Assembly: GCF_963678845.1 (NCBI RefSeq)
Contig: NZ_OY787464.1
Span: forward strand, 1,302,001-1,366,000
Direction: 5' to 3'
From: an uncultured Bacteroides sp.
GTDB lineage: Bacteria; Bacteroidota; Bacteroidia; Bacteroidales; Bacteroidaceae
DNA: 64,000 bases
The position numbers and the translations under genes are program-made. Shown here piece by piece: positions 1 to 8,132 of this stretch. Each line of letters begins with the position of its first letter. The stretch's first letter is position 1. The notes under the pieces are model-generated. The model searched no databases. It was not told the origin of the DNA and worked only from the letters and a program-made list of their open reading frames with translations.

Positions 1-1
1 T

Positions 2-451
2 TCAGAACACAGACAAAGCATGGTTTCTATACCAAGAGGTTCCATCCTGACTCCTCATCCTAAAGAGCTGGAACGCTTAGTGGGTAAATGCGAAAGTAGC
101 TATGAGAGACTGGCTAAGGCTCGTGATCTGGCTACAAACTATAAAATATACATTGTACTGAAAGGAGCTTACTCCGTAGTAATCACTCCCGACGGCAATT
201 GCTTCTTTAACCCTACAGGTAATCCGGGAATGGCTACTGCCGGTAGCGGTGATGTGCTTACAGGTGTTTTGCTTTCTTTACTATCACAAGGTTACACTCC
301 GGAGGATAGCTGCAAATTGGGAGTTTACCTGCACGGTTTGGCAGGCGATCTTGCAAAAGAGAAACTGGGTGAAATAGGAATGACAGCAGGAGATATTGTT
401 GAGAACCTTCCATTTGCACTAATCAAATTGACACAAGGAACAGAGAAGTAA
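2..451 (+). CDS. nnrD: ADP-dependent (S)-NAD(P)H-hydrate dehydratase, 3' part of gene
   Basis: C-terminal part of the repair enzyme that removes water from the S form of hydrated NAD(P)H, using ADP or ATP; probably the second domain of a fused NnrE-NnrD protein, as is usual in Bacteroidetes. The reading frame is open to the window edge, so the gene starts outside. Visible are the TPHPKE motif of the ribokinase-like fold, an LKG strand, and the nucleotide-binding motif NPGMATAGSGDVLTG about 70 residues before the end, which is diagnostic of the family. The ATG at 20 is internal: the residues before it continue the homology. No partner gene is visible upstream. Confidence 0.9.
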   Translation, partial: SEHRQSMVSIPRGSILTPHPKELERLVGKCESSYERLAKARDLATNYKIYIVLKGAYSVVITPDGNCFFNPTGNPGMATAGSGDVLTGVLLSLLSQGYTPEDSCKLGVYLHGLAGDLAKEKLGEIGMTAGDIVENLPFALIKLTQGTEK

Positions 452-484
452 CACAAATTAATATGTTCTTAGAGAATTTTTCTC

Positions 485-492
485 TACATTTG
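485..492 (+). promoter_or_regulatory. Bacteroidetes -7 promoter box (TACATTTG)
   Basis: The box matches TAnnTTTG and lies 40 nt before the DUF4831 start, in the gap after nnrD. No clear -33 box is seen. Confidence 0.5.
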
Positions 493-532
493 TGTTTTAT
501 AATACAGGGAAAGTAAAAACAGATATTGTAAT

Positions 533-1597
533 ATGAAAAAATCAATAGCATTATTAAGTCTTCTTCTTTCGTTAAATACATTTGGACAAACAGATGTATC
601 ACTCTACGGAGGAAAAAATCAGGAGTATGGCGTTACATACGCACTCCCTAAAAGTGTAATTGAAATAGAAGTAGAAACCGTAAAATCCACTTATATACCT
701 GGCGAATTTTGCAAATATGCCGATCGCTATCTTAGATTGACAAACATTTCTGATATGAAAGAAGAACATTGGGAGCTAACCAGTGTTAAGGCTAAAAGCA
801 TCGGTATCTCTGATCCGGCTAAAACTTATTTCGTAAAGTTGAAAGATAAGACTCTGGCTCCGCTTATGGAACTAACCGAGGATGGGATTATTAAATCAAT
901 CAATCTTCCTCTTTCTCCTAAAACAGTTCCTGTTGCAGTAGTGCCGGTTGCAAAGAAAGTAAAGCCAAATCCGCGTGATTTCATGACAGAAGAAATTCTT
1001 ATGGCTGGATCGAGTGCAAAGATGGCGGAACTTGTGGCTAAGGAAATCTATAAAGTAAGAGAAAGCAAAAGCTCTCTATTGAGAGGGGAAGTTGAAAATA
1101 TGCCCAAAGATGGTGCATCTTTAAAACTGGTACTCGAAAAACTGGATGAGCAGGAACAAGCCATGACAGAGTTATTCTCTGGAACAGTAGAAAAAGAAAC
1201 TAAGACTTATAAGTTTACCATTGCTCCTACTCAGGATATAACCAAAGCAGTAGCTTTCCGCTTCTCTAAAAAACTGGGAGTTCTTGGAGCAAATGATCTT
1301 GGTGGGACACCGGTATATTACACGCTGACCAATTTAAAAACAGTTCCGGAACCACTTCCTGTAACCGGCAAACCGAAAAAGATTGAAGGCATTGTTTATA
1401 ACTTACCTGGGAAAGCTCATTTTTCTGTATTCAACTCACAAGACACCTTGTTTGAAGATGATTTCATGATCACTCAATTTGGTAATACAGATACACTGAC
1501 TGAGAGTCTTTTCGAGAAGAAATCTGTGGTTAAGGTTACGTTTAATCCTGCAACTGGAGCGGTTGTTAAAGTAGACAGAGAGACTATTGGTAAATAG
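533..1597 (+). CDS. DUF4831 family exported protein
   Basis: A 354-residue protein with a signal peptide (residues 1-19, ending FGQ). After it come YGGKNQEYGVTYALPKS and a GEFCKYADRYL segment that I recognise as typical of the DUF4831 family, found almost only in Bacteroidetes. No catalytic motif is apparent and the function is unknown; the export signal places it in the periplasm or at the outer membrane. It has its own promoter and a strong terminator, so it looks like a single-gene unit. The start is set by the signal peptide and an A-rich stretch before the ATG. Confidence 0.8.
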   Translation: MKKSIALLSLLLSLNTFGQTDVSLYGGKNQEYGVTYALPKSVIEIEVETVKSTYIPGEFCKYADRYLRLTNISDMKEEHWELTSVKAKSIGISDPAKTYFVKLKDKTLAPLMELTEDGIIKSINLPLSPKTVPVAVVPVAKKVKPNPRDFMTEEILMAGSSAKMAELVAKEIYKVRESKSSLLRGEVENMPKDGASLKLVLEKLDEQEQAMTELFSGTVEKETKTYKFTIAPTQDITKAVAFRFSKKLGVLGANDLGGTPVYYTLTNLKTVPEPLPVTGKPKKIEGIVYNLPGKAHFSVFNSQDTLFEDDFMITQFGNTDTLTESLFEKKSVVKVTFNPATGAVVKVDRETIGK

Positions 1598-1603
1598 TCT
1601 TTT

Positions 1604-1640
1604 AGCCCGCCTCCAAAGTTTTTAAGGCGGGCTTTTATTA
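1604..1640 (+). terminator. Rho-independent terminator after the DUF4831 gene
   Basis: Perfect 9-bp stem AGCCCGCCT / AGGCGGGCT with a 12-nt loop, followed by TTTTATTATTT, starting 7 nt after the stop codon. Confidence 0.9.
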
Positions 1641-2007
1641 TTTACATATCAAAACAATTCTTCATAAATTTCGTTATAGCTATTTAATCTCAAAATTTCA
1701 AATCCTATTGATTCAAGAAAAATATACTTCCATTTATTTTGAGGTTCTTTATACTCAGCTTCTGTGACTAAAACTTATCTTACACAATATTGATACTAAC
1801 ACATTTTTCTTAAGGAAGGTATATTAAGATAGAAGAATGTATCTATTATATGTTCATAAACGCCACATTATTTAAAACATTACAACAAATATAATTAGTT
1901 TTATTAATCCACAATTACATAACCGAGAATATTTTATACAAAAAAACAATATTAGCTATATTATTGAATATGCATAATGAAACTAATGAAGAAGAAATAC
2001 CATATCT

Positions 2008-2140
2008 AGTGGCAGCAGTGGCAGGAAAAAAGCCATTTTTATCCTGCCAGAAATAAGATTTTGGAAAATCCGCAATTTGCGGAATTATCAGATTTCTATT
2101 TTCAGAATCGGAAAAAGTGTTATTTTGCTGCCACTGCTTC
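2008..2140. repeat. Repeat element A: variable-terminus element
   Basis: The left end has two tandem 9-mers (GTGGCAGCA, GTGGCAGGA). The right end carries the inverse; GCAGTGGCAG at 2015-2024 pairs with 2128-2137. The interior holds two small perfect hairpins, GGCAGGA/TCCTGCC and TCCGCAA/TTGCGGA, and ends in ATTTTCAGAA followed by an A-rich run. The interior aligns in the same orientation with the element at 3809-3949, though the terminal repeats differ. No ORF is present. Confidence 0.7.
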
Positions 2141-2199
2141 TATGTTGTAATCCAAATTATAAGAGTATTATTAATATTTATTATACTTTTTATTAGCTT

Positions 2200-2332
2200 T
2201 GTAATCAGGAAGTTGAAAAGGAAACAAGCTCTGCTGAGGAGCAACTTGCCAGCAATAAACTTCCTGCGTTACGCTGTAACATCATTTTGAGGGGACAGTC
2301 TGTATGATTTTCCCCTCTTTTTATGTTACAGA
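2200..2332 (-). ncRNA. Candidate structured RNA, possibly the IS110 bridge RNA
   Basis: Read on the transposase strand this gives two adjacent imperfect hairpins. The first has a 9-bp outer stem (2274-2282 with 2323-2331) and a 7-bp upper stem GAGGGGA/TCCCCTC, separated by internal loops. The second has an 8-bp outer stem AGGAAGTT/AACTTCCT (2207-2214 with 2258-2265), internal loops of about 12-15 nt and a GCTC/GAGC top stem. Hairpins with internal loops next to an IS110-family gene resemble known bridge RNAs, which sit 3' of the gene in the IS1111 group. Transcription and function are inferred only. The 5-T run after the upper stem on the plus strand could instead mean a plus-strand terminator. 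Confidence 0.35.
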
Positions 2333-2559
2333 TATCGCTATATGGCTAGAAAAACCTATTATACATGTTTCTCTAGTCTCAATAATAATTAGTAAATTCC
2401 TATATAAAACAACCTTCTATAAGTAGTTCTAACTGATTCTTTCAGTTTCTACATAATCCTTTTCAGTTCAATAGGAAAGAGGCCGCAATCTGCCAAAGCA
2501 GGCAAAGCTGCAAGAAGTGGCTAGCGGTCACTCTTTATACAGATTTTATATGGGTATTA

Positions 2560-3639
2560 TTATTTAACCATTCCATATTCGTATTTATGTTCCTTTTTTA
2601 GAGTATAATATATTCTGTTTAACAACTTTCTCGCAATTCGTATGATTGCCTTATTGGGTTCCATTCTTTTGCAAAGCTTAATAAAGCTATGTGTTAGAGC
2701 TGGATCTATTCTTGAAGCAACCCAAGCACTTTCAATCAGACCTTTCTTTAAATGGATTTGCCCTCTAAAGGTCATTTCTCCATTATTACTAGTTTCTCCA
2801 CTCGAATGACAAGTCGGTATTATTCCTACAAAACAGGCTAGCTTGTCCGTGTTAGAAAAACGCTCTATATTTTCTATTTCCAATAGAAAAGTAAGTCCTG
2901 TAATCAAGCCTATTCCGGGGACACTTCTTATTAATTCCATCTCTTTAATATATTTATCAGAAATAGCCAAGCTATGAATTTTCTTATTCACTTCTAATAA
3001 AAGAAGGCGCTGTTGTTCTACTTCTCTTATTAATAGGGATAATGCTTCATTTCCATTTTGCGTATTTAGGGATATTTCTTTTAACCATTTAAGAAAGCGT
3101 TTTGACCAATGACAAGATGACTTTTCAAATTCAGGAGGATAGGCTATCCCATAAAAATAAAGAAAAGACTTTATTCGCTGTTTGAAACGAACCAGATCCT
3201 TGACCAAGATTTCTCGAGAACGAACTAAAGAACGATTTTCTAAGGTCTCAATCAATGGAATATGTATTCCGGTGAGTTCTTTAGCTCTCAGAGAACGGGC
3301 TATTTTCTTGCTATCGCAAGAATCATTCTTATGCACATGTTCCTTTTGACTGGTCGGTATGTCAGCGGGATTGACTACTATATTTTTTATATTCAACTTT
3401 TCCAGTTCAAAGTGAATATGAAATCCACAGAATCCGGCTTCATAAGCAGAATAGTAATTACCACCAGGAAAATTTTCATCCAGATATTTCCATAATAATA
3501 TGGGAACCGGTGGCTGACTAAAAGTCTTATGATGCAAATGTTCTGTGTAGATTGTCACTGCCCAACTCTTTAGATGAACATCAATTCCAACATAAATATT
3601 TTCTCCATTGAAATTTACTTTGTTACTTTGTGTACGCAT
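2560..3639 (-). CDS. IS110-family transposase (DEDD recombinase)
   Basis: A 359-residue protein of normal family length without frameshift, so probably functional. The N-terminal RuvC-like domain begins VGIDVHLKSWAV (first Asp, residue about 20), followed by YEAG (Glu, about 67) and the Asp pair in KNDSCDSKKIAR (about 104-108). A helical middle leads to the C-terminal Tnp_20 domain with SVPGIG (helix-hairpin-helix-like) and CHSSGE, where the second catalytic serine is expected. Known members use an RNA-guided mechanism with a bridge RNA from the element's non-coding end. Repeat elements and palindromes lie on both sides, in keeping with a family that often inserts at repeated palindromes. Confidence 0.95.
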   Translation of the reverse strand: MRTQSNKVNFNGENIYVGIDVHLKSWAVTIYTEHLHHKTFSQPPVPILLWKYLDENFPGGNYYSAYEAGFCGFHIHFELEKLNIKNIVVNPADIPTSQKEHVHKNDSCDSKKIARSLRAKELTGIHIPLIETLENRSLVRSREILVKDLVRFKQRIKSFLYFYGIAYPPEFEKSSCHWSKRFLKWLKEISLNTQNGNEALSLLIREVEQQRLLLLEVNKKIHSLAISDKYIKEMELIRSVPGIGLITGLTFLLEIENIERFSNTDKLACFVGIIPTCHSSGETSNNGEMTFRGQIHLKKGLIESAWVASRIDPALTHSFIKLCKRMEPNKAIIRIARKLLNRIYYTLKKEHKYEYGMVK

Positions 3640-3808
3640 AAGCTTTGAATATTTGAATGTTTAAGTTTGGTACCTCAAATATAAAAAATACTCTTAGCTT
3701 ATGCTTCTTATTTTTTCACTTCAGCATATTTATTGCAAACATAGGATCTGCCACCTACAAAATTAAGTAGTTCTAATAATCAACATATTACAAACGCACA
3801 ACGACAAA

Positions 3809-3949
3809 AGTGGTGTACATGGTGCACTTAAAAAGCGTTTTTTAGGCTTCCAGAAAATTAATTTTGATAATTCCGCAAAATGCATAATTTTTAAATTCTT
3901 ATTTTTCAGAACGAAAAAAGAACGATTTATCTACACCATGTACACCACT
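3809..3949. repeat. Repeat element B: variable-terminus element
   Basis: Perfect 16-bp inverted repeat AGTGGTGTACATGGTG (3809-3824) and its complement (3934-3949), made of two tandem 9-mers TGGTGTACA / TGGTGCACT. The interior of about 109 bp shares CCAGAAA, ATTTTG, TCCGCAA, ATTTTTCAGAAC and GAAAAA blocks in the same order with element A at 2008-2140. No coding capacity. Confidence 0.75.
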
Positions 3950-4102
3950 CAACAATATATCATGTTAATAATCAGACACTTCTAATTCACAAAAGCTTCA
4001 CTTTACTGCAATATAAAAATAAAGCCGTAGGTAATTATAGTTTAGCTTAATGATATTAATTGTACTCCTCAGACTTATTATAGTATTTGAAAGGAGATAT
4101 TA

Positions 4103-4192
4103 ATGCTAGCTTGTACAACTCAGCACTTCAGCTTGTACAAGCCAGTATATTAGGGTCACGACCTTAAATCACCAGCTTGTACAAGCTAGCAT
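4103..4192. repeat. 22-bp-period palindrome island 1 (TGTACA cores)
   Basis: TGTACA cores lie at 4112, 4134 and 4178. The position one period after the second (4156) holds a degenerate TCACGA, so the spacing is 22, 22 and 22. The ends form a 16-bp inverted repeat (4103-4118 with 4177-4192). Residues 4109-4145 match 20629-20665 in two identical 15-bp blocks separated by 7 variable bases. It sits between the IS110 region and the end of the PqqD-like gene. Confidence 0.8.
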
Positions 4193-4278
4193 CAATCTCT
4201 GGTTTATAAACAGGTAAAGTATAAGGTAGTCTTTGCTAAAGTGTGGGTAGTAAAGCAATAATGAGCTTAAACGAAGAA

Positions 4279-4302
4279 GAGGACACTTTTGCAAGCATCC
4301 TC
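4279..4302 (-). terminator. Possible terminator of the OPT-PqqD operon
   Basis: On the minus strand GAGGA pairs with TCCTC around a short loop, followed by TTCTTCGTTT. The stem is short and imperfect. Confidence 0.35.
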
Positions 4303-4327
4303 TCCTCTTTAATTTTACAATACCCTG

Positions 4328-4675
4328 TTATTGTACTGTTTTGTATTTTATAAACCCGTTACTGTATAGCTGAGAGATGTACGTGGTAATACGATACTGA
4401 TAATTTTCTTCATGGTCGAAATGATCGGCCAGCAGTTCTGTTATCTCCATTACCGTACGTTTCCCGTCTATCAAATTCCACACTGCAGTACCATGTTCTT
4501 CAAGTTTCACATGCAGCTTGGCAGATTTACCTTTCGGCACAAAATACTTCTGCATAAACTTATTGCGAAAGCGGGGAAAAGCAATCGTAGAAAGATCACC
4601 TTCCTTCTCCGTTGTAACATGTTCGCTGATGTAGGGAATTACATCAAATAGGTTTACTTTTTCTTTTTCCTTCAT
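4328..4675 (-). CDS. PqqD family protein
   Basis: A 115-residue protein similar to PqqD (PF05402), a small winged-helix-like fold that in PQQ and other RiPP pathways binds a precursor peptide. Visible are a segment resembling the PqqD core (LEEHGTAVWNLIDGKRTVMEI, about 58-78) and the following helix TELLADHF. It begins 3 nt after the OPT transporter gene, so the two are co-transcribed and probably translationally coupled. No radical SAM enzyme or precursor peptide is seen nearby, so a role in peptide modification is not supported; association with oligopeptide transport is an inference from position. Confidence 0.75.
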   Translation of the reverse strand: MKEKEKVNLFDVIPYISEHVTTEKEGDLSTIAFPRFRNKFMQKYFVPKGKSAKLHVKLEEHGTAVWNLIDGKRTVMEITELLADHFDHEENYQYRITTYISQLYSNGFIKYKTVQ

Positions 4676-4678
4676 AAC

Positions 4679-6703
4679 TTACTGTTTCATTGAATCTGCT
4701 TTCTTAAGCGGAACGCGAACAAAGAAGTAACCAATTACCAGCATTATAACCAGTCCAACTACATAGTTTGGACTTGCAAATGGAAGCATATCGGCAAAGA
4801 ATATGTTGAACATGGCAAAGATGGCAACAACCAGTCCCATCAATGCCTCACCGGCAATAAGCCCGGAAGCAAGAAGTACTCCGGTGTTTTCCACAGTAGC
4901 AAGCTGTCCAACGCTGTATTTGCGACGTGCAACATAAAGATCTAGAACTCCTTTGATAAGACCGCCCACAAAAATAGCGAATACGGTGTTGAAAGGAAGG
5001 TACATACCTACGAATATAAGCATCGGACTTGTGATTCCCATCAGGATAAAGGCAACAGCCATAACCATTCCGGCAATAATCAACACCCATGCCATTTGTC
5101 CACCGATAATTCCCTGAGAAAGGGCAGCCATCAAACCAGCCTGAGGAGCTGAAAGATTCTTACTTCCGAAACCTCCTTCGTAACCTTGCTGAAGTCCCAT
5201 GTTTATATCACCTTGATTAAGGACAATCAATACACCGAACATTACAAAACCTGCAACAACAACACCGATAAGGTCACCTACCTGCATTTTCCATGGAGTA
5301 CCGCCAAGGATATGTCCGGCTTTCAAATCCTGGAACATCTCACCACCTACGGCAGCTGCCACACAAACAATGGCTGCAATTCCTAATACGGCAGCAACGC
5401 CACCATTATGAGAATCAACACCACAAGCAACAAGAATTAACGCTGTTACTACCAAAGCAGTAAGTGTAAGTCCGCTGATAGGGTTATTACTAGAACCAAT
5501 GATTCCAACCAGGTAACCGGAAACGGCTGCAAAGAAGAATGCAAGTACAATCATAATGGTTGAAGCAACGATAGCCACAAGAATTGTTGTACTAAATATG
5601 AAATATGTGATTACAAATGTAGCGATGGCAGCAAAACAGATACCTAAAAGAATCCATGAAGATTTAAGGTCTTTTTCTGTGCGCTCCACATCAGATGCAG
5701 AACCTTGAGTAGCACGCTTCAAGTCTTTAACGGAACGTTTTAATCCTGTACCAAGGCTGCTACGCATTCTGTAAAGAGTAAAACAAGCAGCTACAAGCAT
5801 ACCGCCGATTGCAATGATACGTACAACTTCTTTCCATACAACATTTGCTGCATTCATCCATGCATCAGGAGAATCAACTGGCAGAGCAGCGTTTTGAGGA
5901 AGAGAACCTACAAAAGAAGAACCTAGTACGGTAAGCAACATAGGAACCATTAATCCCCATGCCATTACTGAACCACTGAAGTTAAGTGCTGAAAGACGTG
6001 GGCCGATAATATAACCAACGCCTAAATAAGCAGGACTGATAGAAGGACCACCGGCAAGGAAGCCACCATCAAGAGTTTTTCCTCCGGCAAACTTAGCAAT
6101 AGAAGATTTGAAAAAGGTTGTCCATTCTGTTGCAAAAAGACGAAGATCACCGGCAATTTTAACTACCGCACCAACAATCATTGCAGAGAACAGATATTTT
6201 GAACCGCCCGAACCGGTACGGCCACTTTTATGAATCTCGGCTGCTGCCACACTTTCAGGAAAAGGAAGTTCTTTATCTTCTACCATAACTCTGCGGAGCA
6301 AAGCTACAAACAAAACACCTAATATACCACCGGTAATAAGAATCAGTGAAGCGATAAAGTAACTACCTATGGAACTGAACTGCCGTCCACTCCACACACC
6401 GGAGATATAAAACGCCGGCAAAGTAAATATTGCACCAGCTGCTACTGATTCACCAATTGAACCTACGGTACGGGTAATATTCTCTTCCAGAATTGTACCT
6501 TTGAAGAAACGTAAAATAGCCATACCAATAACTGCTGCGGGATATGTAGCGGCAATAGTCATACCTGCCTTCAAGCCCAGGTAAGCATTTGCTGCTCCCA
6601 AAATCACGGCCAGTACCAAACCAATGAGCACTGCCCTACCGGTAAACTCTTTCATGCTTTCATTCGCCGAGACGAAAGGCACGAATTTTTTTTCATCTGC
6701 CAT
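4679..6703 (-). CDS. OPT family oligopeptide transporter
   Basis: A 674-residue inner-membrane protein with about 14-16 hydrophobic segments. It starts FVPFVSANESMKEFTGRAV and contains NAYLGLKAGMTIAATYPAAV near residues 40-60, typical of the bacterial OPT family (PF03169). These proteins import peptides or metal-chelate complexes by proton coupling; the substrate here cannot be told. It has its own promoter at 6761 and is followed after 3 nt by the PqqD-like gene. Length is normal and the frame intact. Confidence 0.92.
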   Translation of the reverse strand: MADEKKFVPFVSANESMKEFTGRAVLIGLVLAVILGAANAYLGLKAGMTIAATYPAAVIGMAILRFFKGTILEENITRTVGSIGESVAAGAIFTLPAFYISGVWSGRQFSSIGSYFIASLILITGGILGVLFVALLRRVMVEDKELPFPESVAAAEIHKSGRTGSGGSKYLFSAMIVGAVVKIAGDLRLFATEWTTFFKSSIAKFAGGKTLDGGFLAGGPSISPAYLGVGYIIGPRLSALNFSGSVMAWGLMVPMLLTVLGSSFVGSLPQNAALPVDSPDAWMNAANVVWKEVVRIIAIGGMLVAACFTLYRMRSSLGTGLKRSVKDLKRATQGSASDVERTEKDLKSSWILLGICFAAIATFVITYFIFSTTILVAIVASTIMIVLAFFFAAVSGYLVGIIGSSNNPISGLTLTALVVTALILVACGVDSHNGGVAAVLGIAAIVCVAAAVGGEMFQDLKAGHILGGTPWKMQVGDLIGVVVAGFVMFGVLIVLNQGDINMGLQQGYEGGFGSKNLSAPQAGLMAALSQGIIGGQMAWVLIIAGMVMAVAFILMGITSPMLIFVGMYLPFNTVFAIFVGGLIKGVLDLYVARRKYSVGQLATVENTGVLLASGLIAGEALMGLVVAIFAMFNIFFADMLPFASPNYVVGLVIMLVIGYFFVRVPLKKADSMKQ

Positions 6704-6760
6704 ATTCTATTTTGTTATAAGATTGTATAAAAATTAAATTAATTTTCCTTTTTTGATCCA

Positions 6761-6768
6761 CAAAGATA
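6761..6768 (-). promoter_or_regulatory. -7 promoter box for the OPT gene (TATCTTTG)
   Basis: CAAAGATA on the plus strand, 58 nt before the OPT start. It lies downstream of the fba terminator. Confidence 0.6.
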
Positions 6769-6829
6769 CAACTAATACACCTTTTTGCAATTAATGGTTC
6801 ATAATTTTATTAAAATGTGGCAAATTAAC

Positions 6830-6866
6830 AAAAAAAATCCTGCCCGAATTACCCGGACAGGATTTT
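6830..6866 (-). terminator. Rho-independent terminator of fba
   Basis: On the minus strand AATCCTGTCCG pairs with CGGGCAGGATT around a short loop and is followed by eight T. It ends the aldolase transcript just before the OPT promoter. Confidence 0.9.
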
Positions 6867-6889
6867 ACCTATACTGATTTATCAATAAA

Positions 6890-7891
6890 TTACTTTGCTA
6901 ACTTACCAGCTGAACCAAGAACGTTTTCAAGTTTCAGTTTATAAAGAGCTTTCAAAGTGTCACGAGCAGGACCTAAGTACTTACGTGGATCGAATTCTCC
7001 TGGTTGTTCTACGAATACTTTACGTACAGCAGCAGTCATAGCCAAACGACCATCAGAGTCGATGTTAATCTTACATACTGCAGAAGTAGCAGCTCTACGA
7101 AGTTGTTCTTCTGGAATACCGATAGAATCAACTAATTTACCACCATATTGGTTGATTTGAGCAACCAAATCCTGAGGTACAGAAGATGAACCGTGAAGAA
7201 CGATAGGGAATCCAGGGATTTCTTTTTCAATTTCTTCAAGGATATCGAAACGCAATGGAGGTGGAACCAAGATACCATTAGCATCACGGGTACATTGAGC
7301 TGGAGTAAATTTGTTTGCTCCGTGAGAAGTACCGATAGAGATAGCCAATGAATCAACACCTGTGCGAGATACGAAATCTACTACTTCAGATGGTTGAGTA
7401 TATGTGTGGTGCTCTGCAACTACATCATCTTCAACACCTGCCAATACGCCAAGTTCACCTTCAACTGTTACATTAAACTGGTGAGCATATTCAACAACTT
7501 TCTTAGTTAAAGCTATATTTTCTTCGTATGGGAAGTGAGAACCATCAATCATTACTGAAGAGAATCCCATATCGATACAAGACTTACAAAGTTCAAAAGA
7601 ATCTCCATGGTCTAGGTGAAGAACAATTTCAGGGTTAGCACAACCTAGTTCCTTTGCGTATTCTACAGCTCCCTGAGCCATATAACGAAGTAAAGTTTGG
7701 TTTGCATATTTACGTGCGCCACTTGATACCTGAAGGATAACAGGAGACTTTGTTTCAACTGCAGCTTGAATAATAGCTTGCATTTGCTCCATGTTGTTGA
7801 AGTTAAACGCTGCAATGGCATACTTTCCAGCGATAGCTCTCTTAAACATCTCTTTAGTGTTTACGAGGCCTAAATCTTTGTAATTAACCAT
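6890..7891 (-). CDS. fba: Class II fructose-1,6-bisphosphate aldolase
   Basis: Zinc-dependent aldolase of glycolysis and gluconeogenesis that splits fructose 1,6-bisphosphate into dihydroxyacetone phosphate and glyceraldehyde 3-phosphate. At 333 residues it has normal length. Seen are LHLDHGDSFE with the zinc-binding His and nearby catalytic Asp, VEGELGVLAG with the metal-site Glu, IGTSHG and VLHGSSS (zinc His and phosphate binding). The start at 7891 (MVNYKDLG) is preferred: an upstream in-frame ATG at 7936 overlaps the promoter box. Single gene with its own promoter and terminator. Confidence 0.95.
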   Translation of the reverse strand: MVNYKDLGLVNTKEMFKRAIAGKYAIAAFNFNNMEQMQAIIQAAVETKSPVILQVSSGARKYANQTLLRYMAQGAVEYAKELGCANPEIVLHLDHGDSFELCKSCIDMGFSSVMIDGSHFPYEENIALTKKVVEYAHQFNVTVEGELGVLAGVEDDVVAEHHTYTQPSEVVDFVSRTGVDSLAISIGTSHGANKFTPAQCTRDANGILVPPPLRFDILEEIEKEIPGFPIVLHGSSSVPQDLVAQINQYGGKLVDSIGIPEEQLRRAATSAVCKINIDSDGRLAMTAAVRKVFVEQPGEFDPRKYLGPARDTLKALYKLKLENVLGSAGKLAK

Positions 7892-7933
7892 GTTTTTTAA
7901 AATATTTATTGTTAGTGAATTAAAATTCTTCCG

Positions 7934-7941
7934 CAAAATTA
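7934..7941 (-). promoter_or_regulatory. -7 promoter box for fba (TAATTTTG)
   Basis: CAAAATTA on the plus strand, 43 nt before the chosen fba start. It overlaps the alternative longer ORF start, which argues against that start. Confidence 0.5.
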
Positions 7942-8074
7942 AAAATAATTGTTTGAATTAAAGTGTTCTGCAAAAGATTTTATCATATAAAAAGCCATAT
8001 TTAGTTACGAAAAATAGTCATCTTATACAGATGAATATCATATTGTAATCTCTATATGGCAATAAAAACAAAAA

Positions 8075-8104
8075 GGCTGGATTTAAGTTCAACTAAATCC
8101 AGCC
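8075..8104 (-). terminator. Terminator after the endonuclease/exonuclease/phosphatase gene
   Basis: Perfect 11-bp stem GGCTGGATTTA / TAAATCCAGCC with an 8-nt loop, flanked by A-runs on the left and CTTTT on the right, so it can work in both directions. On the minus strand T-rich sequence follows. Confidence 0.85.
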
Positions 8105-8132
8105 CTTTTATAATTTATTGGATGTTCAAAAC

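Larger units (their letters stand above)
1641..2559. other. Gene-poor stretch beside the IS110 element
   Basis: No credible coding sequence in 919 nt. It is A+T-rich to about 2000, then holds a repeat element (2008-2140), a structured region (2200-2332) and about 230 nt of 3' flank of the transposase gene, including a G+C-richer patch at 2480-2530 with a small TGCC/GGCA hairpin. The part nearest the transposase probably belongs to the insertion sequence. Confidence 0.6.
2150..3800 (-). mobile_element. IS110-family insertion sequence (ends not resolved)
   Basis: The element is defined by its intact transposase gene. The family usually lacks clear terminal inverted repeats and makes no target duplication, so ends cannot be placed by eye; the limits given are only the space between the flanking repeat elements A and B. 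About 400 nt of non-coding DNA lies 3' of the gene and about 160 nt lies 5', which would fit an IS1111-like layout. Confidence 0.45.

Noticed and set aside
2200..2332. Integron attC site
   Set aside because: Stem-loops are present, but the core sites with GTTRRRY/RYYYAAC in the right places and an integrase or cassette genes are missing.
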